In this document: positions 11,501-18,574 of the stretch, piece by piece
Layout of the letters: every line of letters starts with the position of its first letter
Numbering within the stretch: position 1 is the stretch's first letter
NCBI GenBank assembly: GCA_025060505.1
Contig: JANXBU010000011.1
Span: 1 to 64,000 of the forward strand
Direction: 5' to 3'
DNA from: Candidatus Calescibacterium sp.
GTDB lineage: Bacteria; Calescibacteriota; Calescibacteriia; Calescibacteriales; Calescibacteriaceae
DNA length: 64,000 bases
Position numbers and translations under genes: made by a program
The notes under the pieces: generated by a model
The model's database searches: none
What the model saw: the letters and a program-made list of their open reading frames with translations, nothing else
Told to the model about the DNA's origin: nothing

Positions 11501-14500
11501 CCAGTAGTTGTCTCTATAGCATAGAGCTTTTTGTCATCTGAACCTATGTAAGCTATACCGTTGTTGATAGCAGGTGAGGAGTATATTGCTCCGCCTGTTT
11601 GAATCTGATAAGAAATATTCCCCGGTCCAACTGTTGTTCCGCATACAGTATTTGAGAAATCAGAATATGCATTTCCAACATATGCACTTACTCTATAACA
11701 ATATGTTGTGTTTGCAGAAAGCCCAGTATCTGTGTAGGTGTTAGAGTTAGCAGGAAGGTTTGCAACAACTTGATTTGGTGTACAAGATGCACCAGTACAC
11801 CTTTGCAATATATAACCTGCTTCCTTTGATGAATTATCGTTCCAAGAAAGTTTTATGGCAGTTGAAGTTGTAAGAACAACAGATAGAGCTGTTGGAGCAT
11901 TGGGCTTTGAATAACCAACAACAGGAGTTAGGAAAGACGAATAAGTTATCGCATTTGCGTGAGCTCTTATTCTGTAATATATTGATGAACCCTCAGAAAG
12001 TCCAGTATGGTCATAGGTTGTAACATCGCTCAAATTAACGAGTAAAGTATAATTAACACCATCTATGCTCTGCCAAATTTCATAGTTTGTATTCTGTGTG
12101 GAGTTATCTTGCCATGTAAGTTTTATAGAAGATGTTGAAAGAGCTCCTGTTGTCAGATTTGATGGCATTGCTATCAAGGTGACACATGTGACATTTGATG
12201 GAGCAGAATCACCGTGTATGTTGAAAGCTTTGACACGGTAGCAGTATCTCCTATCTGTTGTAGCCGAGTCTGTGTATGTTATTATGTTCGCTCCAACGGT
12301 TGCAGAAACTTGGTAAGGGCCACCCCAGAGGCTTCTTTCTACCTTGAATCCGGTTTCCGTTCCTGAATTATCTTGCCATGTCAGAACAGTTTCTGTTGAA
12401 GATATAACATACGCTGTAAGGTTAGACGGAGCAGCTGGAACTGCTGGCGGTGCTGGAGGAGTTGTTGTACAAGTTTCATCTGTAAATATTGAGAAAATTT
12501 GACCGTTCCATGTATTTGCAAATGCTCTTACTTTATAGCAGTAAGTTGTGTTCGGCATCAGAGCAGTATCTGTAATTGATGTAGTATTAGAAGAAAGCGT
12601 GGCTACAGCTTGGTATGTTCCAGATGCTCCGATCTTTCTCCAGACCTCAAATCCATTTTCTTTTGATGAGTTATCATACCATATAAGAGAAACCGTTTCG
12701 TGATCTATTGCGACAGCCGATGCTCCTGTAGCTGACCTTGGAGCAGTTATAATGCTTACAGTGTTTGAGTAAGCACTTTCTAGAGCACCTTTGAAGGCAA
12801 GAACACGATACCAGTAAGTCTCAACTTCAGAAAGTCCAACATTACTGAAATTCAATGTATTTGCTACAAGAGTAGCCACCGTTGAAAAAGTAATACCATT
12901 CAAAGATCTCTGAACTCTGAACCCATCTTCAACGGCAGAGTTATCTGTCCATACCAGATCAACAATCGAGTGAGGTGATGTAGCTGATAGTTGAGCGTTG
13001 AGAAGAGATGGCGCAAATGGCGGTAAAATAACACTTATCTGCTCAGAGTATCCAGAATATCCAAGATTATTCTTTGCTCTAACTCTGTACCAATAAACAT
13101 TTCCTTCACCTGCTGTTGTGTCTGTATAATGTGTAGCTGAACCCGGTGATGCACTTCCTATAATACTCCATGAAGAACCATTTGGACTTCTTTCTATCTC
13201 AGTGAAATCAGCAAAAGCGTTCACCGTTACCCAGTTCAAAGTTACACTACCCGGATGAGCATAAGGTGAGGTAAGACCCCACGGAGAGCATAATCCCGGA
13301 GCAAACCAACCGGAGTTTCCAAAATCATGTCTGAACTTTGTATAAGCAAATTTTCCGCTCTCCGGTGGAACAACACCTATATTCACCCTATATATACCAG
13401 AGTCCTCGGAACCAAACCATATAGAACCAGATGTTATAACTGGAGAGGATAATATCGCTCCGGTAGCAACTGTACCAGACCAATCAAGAGTTCCTGTTGC
13501 AAGCTGAACAACATAAAACACACCCGAGGCAGAACCGAAAGCTACTTTTCCATTACCAGAAATTGCAGGAGCAGATGTTACAGGAGCCGGAGTTGTGTAT
13601 TTCCATCTCAGGGCCAAAGCAGATGCAGTAGTCCATATAGCATAAAGCCCATCTGAGCCACCCACAAAAACTGTGTCTGTAGTCACTGTTGGAGAAGAGA
13701 TCAAAGATGCTCCAGCCGTACCAATTGTGAACTGTCTTTCGATTGCTCCGGTTGAATAATTTATTTCATAGAGTTTTTCACGAGCAACAACGTAAACCTT
13801 ACCCTGACAGCTCATAGCTGGAGAAGAAAACACAGGCTTCTTAACAAGCTCACCTATCAGAGTCTTCCACCTTATCACCCCAGATTGGTTCAGAGAATAA
13901 AGATAGCCATTTGAAGAACCAAAGTAAACATTTCCTTGAGGATCTACAAGAGTAGAAGAATCAATTTGTCCGGAATCACCGGCGCAATCAGCAGTTGTAT
14001 CATAAACCCAGGATATTGAACAAGATGTACCGTTATCTTGGATTGCATAGAATTTCCTATCTCGTGAGCCGACATAAATCAAAATCGTTCCACTACTTTC
14101 TCTCACACCAACAGATGCAATAACTCCACCACCAACCTGGCACTTCCATATTTCAGCTCCTGTTGCAGCGTTAAGAGCATAAAGATAACCAGATCTTGAA
14201 CCAATATAAACTCTTCCAGTTGAAGAAGTAGCTGGTGAGGCCCAGACCTGCTTTCCGGTATTGTATGTCCAAACAACAGCACAGGTGTTTCTATTTATAG
14301 CACGAACAATTCCATCTTTTGAACCATATATAATTAAGTTCCCATAAGTGACCCCTGTTGAAAACACTCCTCCACCCGTTGAAACACAAGCAGAAGCACT
14401 TGGCCCAAGTGTAGTTGCATTCGCTACATTTGAGTAAGACGAATAAGATTTGGTTCCCTTTCTCGCTCGTACTCTGTATTCATATGTTGTACTTGACAAC

Positions 14501-17500
14501 AATCCAGAATCTACATACTGACATGGACTCAAGGAGCAAGCGATTTCTCCAACCTTATCAAATGTTGGATCACCGGATTTCCTTCTTTCTATCTCATAAA
14601 AATCCTCATGAGATGAATTATCATTGAAAGAAAGTTGTATTTGTGAAGAAGATATAGCGGTTGCGTTGAGAGAAGTTGGAGCAGCAAGAACTCTGACACA
14701 GTCTTGATTCGACGCTGGGGAGTCAGGAGCTCCACCACCTGTTGCCGTTAAAATATAGCAGTACTGTTGTTCAACGCTAACTCCTGTATCATTATGTGAT
14801 GTAACATTCCCCACTGTTGTGTAAAGCGAGCCGTTCCTATATATCTTATAACCCGTATTCTGCGTAGAGTTATCACTCCAAGTTATGTTTACCTGAGCGG
14901 AGTTTGGAGCAAAAGCATTGACAGCAGAAGCCGGTAGAAGAGGAATAGTAACATTTACTTCGTTTGAAAATCCAGAGTATCCCGCAGAGTTTGCAGCAGA
15001 AACTCTGTAGTAATAAGTCTGAGCTTCAAGAACAGAGTAGTCTGAGTATGTTGTGACATTCGTAGGAGTTGAAGCTATGTTTGAATATGTTCCAGCAGCA
15101 CCCAGTTTTCTCTGAATTATAAACCAATCTTCATTATTTGAATTATCTTGCCACTTCAGTTTAACATTATAAGAATCAAATTCATAAATCTGCAAACCAG
15201 AAGGTGCAGCCGGTGGAGCCGCCGGCGGATTATTTGTGTTCTCACATACCTCGGTAGTATATGTAGAGTTCTTTGAACCTTTATATGCTCTGACTCTGTA
15301 ACAGTATTTTGTAGAAGGTGTAAGCCCTGTATCTATGTACTCCTGTACATTTGGACCCACTGTGGCTATTTCTGAATATGTTCCAACTAAAAACAGTCTC
15401 CTTTCAATTCTGAAACCATCTTCAATAGCAGAGTTATCAATCCACGTGAACTTTATAGATGATGCAGATAGAGATACAGCATTCGGATTAGACGGAGCAT
15501 GTGGTGGAGTTAAATCACAATCTTGGTTAGATAAATCAGAGTATCTCAAACCATCTGGTGTATTCGCAACTGCACTAACACGGTAGCAGTACTGTTCTCC
15601 TTCATTCAATCCTTGATCGAGGTAAGATGAGGTGTTCGCAGAAAGTGTTTGATAAACCGACCAACTTCCTGAACCAACCTTTCTCTGGAGTATATAGTTG
15701 TTCTCAACAGATGAGTTATCCGACCAGTTTACCTGAACTTGAGTTGAGCTTGTTGAGAAAGCATCAAGAGCTGTAGGTGTTTTTGGTGGAGCCCAATCGC
15801 AAAGTTCATTTGAAAATTTAGATGCTCCGGCTGTATTTGTTGCACGAACCTTATAACAATGTTTCTGTCCCTCAAACAAACTTGAATCAGCGTAATTTGT
15901 GGTCACCGGCTCAGCTATCTTTGAATATAGTCCAGAACCAACTTTTCTGTGAACCTCAAATCCATATCTTCCAAAAACATCGGTCCAGTTTAAAATGAAA
16001 GTTTCTGCAGAATAAGAGAGTGATGTAAGCTGTGGAGTGCACAACAAACCTCTACCCCACCCTTGTTCATTGTATCTTGAAGATGCCCAAGATGTATCTT
16101 TTGTTGCTCCTGTGCTTCCAATAGCGTAAATATATCCATTCCTTGAAGTAATATAAACTGTTCCATCTGGAGCTATGTTAGGAGATGACCTTATTTCAGC
16201 ACCAGTGTTAAAACTCCAAATTCCAGAACTAGAGCTACTTACAGCATAAAGATAGCTCCCACCAGCAAAATAAACAAGGTTATGTTCAGACAAAGCAGGT
16301 GATGACCAATTTACAGTTCCAGTAGCTGTATATGACCAGAGAGAAACTCCAAATGTTCCGGAATCCTGAATCTTGAAGAGCTTATTACCCGATGTAACAT
16401 ACAAAATGTTTCCATCAACAGCTGGAACAGATTTTATCTCTCCGCCAAGACTTAAAGTCCACTTCAAAGTCCCGTTTGGATTAATAGCAAAGAGATTTCC
16501 TGCTTTGTTGCCAACATATATCGTTCCATCGCAAGAAAGAGCAACTCCACTCTTCACATCACCAGCTGTATAAGACCACTGTAAAACACCAGATGATGAT
16601 ATCTTGTGAATCTTTCCATCACTTCTTGTTGCAACATAAATTGAACCATCTGGAGCAATTGTGGGGGATGCATCAGAGAGCTCGGAAGTAAGCTGCAACT
16701 GCCAAATAACAGAACCGTTTGATCCATTCAATCTCAAAACCTTTCCATCCTTCGTTATAACTACTATGTTTCCAGAGAAATCAATAGATGGCGAGCCATA
16801 AATTGGCCCAGTCTTTCTCCCCCAAACAAGAGAACCATTAGCAGTTGACAAAGCCCATACATTTGGACCACAAGCAACAAACAATCTTCCGTTCGTATCA
16901 TCTATTGCTGGTGCTCCTTTTATAACACATGGACAAGAGTTTGGAAGCGAAGGAATATTTACAGACCACCTTAGACCACCTGACGAATTCAGAGATATCA
17001 GAACTCCGTTATCATTCCCAACATAAACATTTCCGGAAGAATCAACAGAAGCAGGAGCATCTGAGGGAGCACCCAAGTTGTAGCTCCACTTCAAACTACC
17101 TATTCCAGCTGGCTTGAAAAAAATGTTTTTGAAACTTTCCCATATCTTTTCAAGGAATGAAATGTCTTCTTCTTTCACCTCTGGTTCAAAAATTCCTGTT
17201 ATTGACGGTTCGAACTCGTTTATTACAGCAAAAATATCCAAAACAGGTTTTCCTTCAACGATTTTTCCAGATAGAGCGGAACCGTTTATTATAGCATCTC
17301 TTAGATCGGAAGCAGAAGCATTTCTCAGAGAAAGAAGAAGACCGGCTGCTCCGGCTACAAATGGTGAAGAGAAACTCGTTCCACTTGCCAAGCAGTATCC
17401 AATCTCACACGTTGAAAAAATATTTTCACCCGGAGCAAAGATATCCGGATTCTTATTAGAAAAACTGCTTCTTTTTAACCCAGAAGATACCGAACCAACA

Positions 17501-18549
17501 ACTATTATGTTTACAAATTCATCTCTTAAAGAAGCACCAGCTCCAGCCCACTTTGAATCATATCCGCCATTTCCAGCTGACTGAACAAACAAAACATCTC
17601 CGAGATTTCTGAAAACCTGTCTGAAAACAGAATTCACAAAATCAAGAATCTCCTGACTTTCTTCAGGGTTTTCTTCTGGGTTTCTATCCCATTTTATCTC
17701 TCCTGAAAAATTTATAACCCTAACACCGCGCTTTTTGAGCTCAAAAGCACACCACACAATAGAAGCAAGAGAACCATCTGTTCTACAAAGTTCCAATGAA
17801 ACATCAAACATAACACCAGCAACACCTTTTAAGTTCATTCCCTTTGCTCCGATTATCCCAGCAACAAGAGTTCCGTGTCTTGAATTCAGAAAATTGTAGC
17901 TTCCCGCCTCCGTCACACCGCTTACATTTTCTTTCAGGTCATCATGTAGATAGTTGAAACCCCAGTCAATTACACCGATTTTTACAGATTTGCTTCCGCG
18001 AGCAATGTTCCAAGCAGAAGGGAGCCTTACAAGCTCAAAAGCCCAGTTCTTACCCTCTGGATTTTGCTCATTCCAGTTCTCTTCAGACCACTCCGAATCA
18101 TTTGGAACAAAAGCTCCACCAGATAGAATCAAATTCGGTGTTATTCCCAAAACATCAGGATTGTCTGATATAATCTCGGTAACTTTTTCAAGCTCCCCAG
18201 CATCTTTCACTTTCACTCTGAGCTGAACTATAATCAATCCTCTAGTTTCAACTCCACCAAGTATCTCTGGCTCGTATCCGGTTAAACCTACCACATCAAG
18301 AATAACTTTTCTCAAATCATCTTTTGTTCTAACTGCTACCAGGATTTCATCTTGTACTAATCTTATACCTTTCCAGTTTACAACCTTTTCCTTGCTAATA
18401 CCCTGTACAGAAGATGGGATATAGATAGGTTTTTCTGTTTTTTTTCCTAGCTTTGCACAAGAAAAAAACAAAAGTAGAGAAACAGAAAAAACAGATATCT
18501 GAGCGAAAATACGTTCAAAGCGATTTGAGCCTATTGTATTCCCAATCAC
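5509..18549 (-). CDS. Giant modular lipoprotein: subtilase, beta-propellers, 21 FnIII domains, FG-GAP-like tail
   Basis: A 4346-residue protein. Residues 1-31 are a signal peptide with lipobox LFFSC (Cys31). Residues about 60-145 look like an inhibitor/propeptide. Residues about 187-440 are a subtilase with Asp195 (GVIDWG), His225 (RHGTLVAG), Asn327 (SAGNGG) and Ser392 (GTSFSSPFVAG). Then come alternating blocks: PQQ-like propeller about 490-830, six FnIII about 838-1380, propeller about 1385-1745, six FnIII about 1755-2300, propeller about 2305-2655, nine FnIII about 2667-3525, a divergent propeller about 3526-3860, and an FG-GAP/VCBS-like tail about 3890-4346. Propeller blades show repeated 'SSPAI..G.IYVGS.DG.LYA' patterns. 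The start is GTG at 18549, set by a strong GGAGGGAGGAG 11 nt upstream; the nearer ATG hits TGA after four codons. It lies 25 bp after the DUF2341/LamG gene. No sorting domain or C-terminal anchor is seen. Likely a surface adhesin or protease; the ligand is unknown. Confidence 0.9.
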   Translation of the reverse strand: MIGNTIGSNRFERIFAQISVFSVSLLLFFSCAKLGKKTEKPIYIPSSVQGISKEKVVNWKGIRLVQDEILVAVRTKDDLRKVILDVVGLTGYEPEILGGVETRGLIIVQLRVKVKDAGELEKVTEIISDNPDVLGITPNLILSGGAFVPNDSEWSEENWNEQNPEGKNWAFELVRLPSAWNIARGSKSVKIGVIDWGFNYLHDDLKENVSGVTEAGSYNFLNSRHGTLVAGIIGAKGMNLKGVAGVMFDVSLELCRTDGSLASIVWCAFELKKRGVRVINFSGEIKWDRNPEENPEESQEILDFVNSVFRQVFRNLGDVLFVQSAGNGGYDSKWAGAGASLRDEFVNIIVVGSVSSGLKRSSFSNKNPDIFAPGENIFSTCEIGYCLASGTSFSSPFVAGAAGLLLSLRNASASDLRDAIINGSALSGKIVEGKPVLDIFAVINEFEPSITGIFEPEVKEEDISFLEKIWESFKNIFFKPAGIGSLKWSYNLGAPSDAPASVDSSGNVYVGNDNGVLISLNSSGGLRWSVNIPSLPNSCPCVIKGAPAIDDTNGRLFVACGPNVWALSTANGSLVWGRKTGPIYGSPSIDFSGNIVVITKDGKVLRLNGSNGSVIWQLQLTSELSDASPTIAPDGSIYVATRSDGKIHKISSSGVLQWSYTAGDVKSGVALSCDGTIYVGNKAGNLFAINPNGTLKWTLSLGGEIKSVPAVDGNILYVTSGNKLFKIQDSGTFGVSLWSYTATGTVNWSSPALSEHNLVYFAGGSYLYAVSSSSSGIWSFNTGAEIRSSPNIAPDGTVYITSRNGYIYAIGSTGATKDTSWASSRYNEQGWGRGLLCTPQLTSLSYSAETFILNWTDVFGRYGFEVHRKVGSGLYSKIAEPVTTNYADSSLFEGQKHCYKVRATNTAGASKFSNELCDWAPPKTPTALDAFSTSSTQVQVNWSDNSSVENNYILQRKVGSGSWSVYQTLSANTSSYLDQGLNEGEQYCYRVSAVANTPDGLRYSDLSNQDCDLTPPHAPSNPNAVSLSASSIKFTWIDNSAIEDGFRIERRLFLVGTYSEIATVGPNVQEYIDTGLTPSTKYCYRVRAYKGSKNSTYTTEVCENTNNPPAAPPAAPSGLQIYEFDSYNVKLKWQDNSNNEDWFIIQRKLGAAGTYSNIASTPTNVTTYSDYSVLEAQTYYYRVSAANSAGYSGFSNEVNVTIPLLPASAVNAFAPNSAQVNITWSDNSTQNTGYKIYRNGSLYTTVGNVTSHNDTGVSVEQQYCYILTATGGGAPDSPASNQDCVRVLAAPTSLNATAISSSQIQLSFNDNSSHEDFYEIERRKSGDPTFDKVGEIACSLSPCQYVDSGLLSSTTYEYRVRARKGTKSYSSYSNVANATTLGPSASACVSTGGGVFSTGVTYGNLIIYGSKDGIVRAINRNTCAVVWTYNTGKQVWASPATSSTGRVYIGSRSGYLYALNAATGAEIWKCQVGGGVIASVGVRESSGTILIYVGSRDRKFYAIQDNGTSCSISWVYDTTADCAGDSGQIDSSTLVDPQGNVYFGSSNGYLYSLNQSGVIRWKTLIGELVKKPVFSSPAMSCQGKVYVVAREKLYEINYSTGAIERQFTIGTAGASLISSPTVTTDTVFVGGSDGLYAIWTTASALALRWKYTTPAPVTSAPAISGNGKVAFGSASGVFYVVQLATGTLDWSGTVATGAILSSPVITSGSIWFGSEDSGIYRVNIGVVPPESGKFAYTKFRHDFGNSGWFAPGLCSPWGLTSPYAHPGSVTLNWVTVNAFADFTEIERSPNGSSWSIIGSASPGSATHYTDTTAGEGNVYWYRVRAKNNLGYSGYSEQISVILPPFAPSLLNAQLSATSPHSIVDLVWTDNSAVEDGFRVQRSLNGITFSTVATLVANTLNFSNVGLSEVETYWYRVLAFKGALESAYSNTVSIITAPRSATGASAVAIDHETVSLIWYDNSSKENGFEVWRKIGASGTYQAVATLSSNTTSITDTALMPNTTYCYKVRAFANTWNGQIFSIFTDETCTTTPPAPPAVPAAPSNLTAYVISSTETVLTWQDNSGTETGFKVERSLWGGPYQVSATVGANIITYTDSATTDRRYCYRVKAFNIHGDSAPSNVTCVTLIAMPSNLTTGALSTSSIKLTWQDNSTQNTNYEIWQSIDGVNYTLLVNLSDVTTYDHTGLSEGSSIYYRIRAHANAITYSSFLTPVVGYSKPNAPTALSVVLTTSTAIKLSWNDNSSKEAGYILQRCTGASCTPNQVVANLPANSNTYTDTGLSANTTYCYRVSAYVGNAYSDFSNTVCGTTVGPGNISYQIQTGGAIYSSPAINNGIAYIGSDDKKLYAIETTTGTVLWTYTTGGAIRSSPAVGCFGEIYFGSDDGYLHSLTGNAVLRWNVQLSQRKAPIVSSPAFHPKGTTVYVTVTNHRLYAVNITDGSIAWVSSALPRPLRTSPFVSPNGATVYVVGVSRVYAFDANTGTQKWQLNINCSIETSPAVTPDGAIYVKGDDTLYRIQDNGSSGSVVWSIAIGKGESTPAVGTDGNIYVGGAHGGNVSLVKISPSGTVLSSYQTLGMINSHPSFATYAGNSTIFVGDTSGNLYAVNAGGMNLIWSLSLNGDIRVGPNIWMPSGILLVATTKGTIYGVSAQGEIPEGACPRFQSDIYSFGATRACPKLQGSPDPITAWAETSTRIQIKWTDTFSSENGFEIWKQQVGLDTNFVLLDTLAQNVTQYAHQSLPEATTVFYRVRAFAGSDFSNYTTTVSATTFPREPTGLSAQTLSANSITLTWYDNSTKEQGFVVERRPSSSSVWTTIHQVFTPNVTQYLNSGLSENTEFCYRVMSFIHSGNLRSLPSNENCARTRLNTPTGLVANAIGPNQIDLQWQDNSTQETSYEIWRKGQSDPDFVLITSVPGLSGTGVKTYSDTTVLSNTTYYYRVRATNTVPNWSEFSNVVSATTPTNPIPNPPSSLTTYTYSSTQINLTWQDNATNEVGFKVMRCVGSGCNPLSGTLAATVLSSNPTTTGLVFYENHSLSEYTVYCYCVSAYNSFGDSACSNTSCSTTFPHAPTGLTGTVAPDKITLYFIDNSLIEDGFKVERRLYHGGVYSQIAVLGPKTGTGSVTWEDTSIVSGTEYCYRVRSYKGSLNSLYSNSWCTDINLFAPTNLTAALYPGGVTLNWVNNAMGEDGTQIWRCSGLGCGTFSMVGTAPANVTYFVDTGLTEGYYCYKVRAYKGVSDFSGWSNIACVELGLVAPSGLQIISSFSTEVSSAFQISWNDNSSAETAYYVQSSTDGTNFTQIATFTANTTLATIQGLEEGKWYWFRVQAANSTTQSSYSNVVSAISSPYRPSFLKVMGGPATDVVIFSWQANSTTETGFLLKVRKDPGTPIDVTSPAGSESYFASLTEENTWCFSISSYIIEPVSLKVRGSGFTSEVCQYILGTPNPLLVERLDTIRLSWGDNSDGEDGYQIERTENAGVTWVQMVTLSSVGFFVDTSTTANKDYCYRVRAYKTIGANTYYSSYSEVRCVSTKTDGSNIASVVLGQGGNITHISSSSSVTLVYVATSTGYIYAVDTVKKQLVAMYNAGSSISGLCLRDYIGGVTVVATTSGGDVLKLRFDLKLMRKYAAGGQIVGCALTDDLYVGVKPNKVVRLKILELSPVSSITLTNNIESGPIVVLSDINKVYYVVEAGGDERRVCRRNLDLTSEQCTPNTTRISTLLSADLDGVFAGTSTGVIAFVPHSSSTIFTKQLTSPSESITRVITIYNRGAQKLLAIPAQDGSFYLVEVTRVPPYDSSLDVKIIWLKELGSIPSAPLMKTDRIVVGTGSGNLYSYRITDGVLIYNQSLGSAQILASPVVGSDISSGESGGNQTLSFIVNGGGRTDDCWPRSGGNSRGDNTCDTTPSVGGSFRIVQKWNPLCLGTNADYVAPTPVSFAGNIYYGFSATNNVDWIFRASPSGSVLSSVSYTHSMSWITSNLSVGDVLGSNPGNELVFGIIHRSTNEPGYIHVRDSLNLGNLLFNYPLPSTIKYVRGIALYDIVAGDSSRPELVFTVYSPNQKRAMLHVLDPDNSYPLVCSRVFAEHIWSIPLIHPSGIVIGGGGNDSSGNLYVLDSSCNIVKTISFAGHLKEGFLADVNGDNNVDWVGGLTQPNGANYVVLVSNIFGAHVTSTFHLGTLSDIPGRNTIRGIVPAFIGGVTYAVFVETAQLRADNYWKSFLNVVRFSSLSIIRVGSRFEVRGWEYAFPVVGDFDGARGDREIIIGLMDGADESPFYVFDVGSATERADLRERSALRQGEGIGSFGLSVTDIDSNQRLDLMVSGDKGCFYVFEIKYSGRANRNGIADVPHFRRDNTLNAVW
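7970..10550 (-). repeat. FnIII array 3 of the giant protein (nine domains)
   Basis: Nine consecutive domains of about 90-100 residues with the pattern W.DNS..E.GF...R at the front and YRV.A near the end. Six carry a Cys in the YC[YF] position and a second Cys in the last strand; three carry neither. Two also contain a CxGxxC turn after the first Arg. Confidence 0.85.
11650..13290 (-). repeat. FnIII array 2 of the giant protein (six domains)
   Basis: Six consecutive FnIII domains between propeller blocks 2 and 3. Three have the paired Cys of strands F and G and three have neither. The last also has the CxGxxC turn (RCTGASC). Confidence 0.85.
14410..16035 (-). repeat. FnIII array 1 of the giant protein (six domains)
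   Basis: Six consecutive FnIII domains between propeller blocks 1 and 2. Four have the F/G-strand Cys pair. Two have neither, one of which contains a separate local pair (ACSLSPC). Confidence 0.85.
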
Positions 18550-18560
18550 AGCTCACACAT

Positions 18561-18572
18561 CTCCTCCCTCCT
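18561..18572 (-). promoter_or_regulatory. Strong Shine-Dalgarno of the giant lipoprotein gene
   Basis: On the minus strand this reads GGAGGGAGGAG, starting right after the stop of the upstream lipoprotein gene. It decides the GTG start at 18549, because the ATG touching it opens a four-codon frame only. Confidence 0.7.
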
Positions 18573-18574
18573 AC

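Noticed and set aside
7970-16035. CRISPR or DNA-level tandem repeat array
   Set aside because: The repetition is at protein level (FnIII domains); the DNA of different domains has diverged and there are no regular spacers.
17114-17584. 156-codon ORF antisense to the subtilase part of the giant gene
   Set aside because: Mirrors a well-conserved protease domain on the other strand, so it is a shadow frame.
5509-18549. Frameshift or multi-gene artefact in the giant ORF
   Set aside because: The frame is open for 13 kb with consistent domain boundaries and proline-rich linkers throughout, so a single gene is the better reading.
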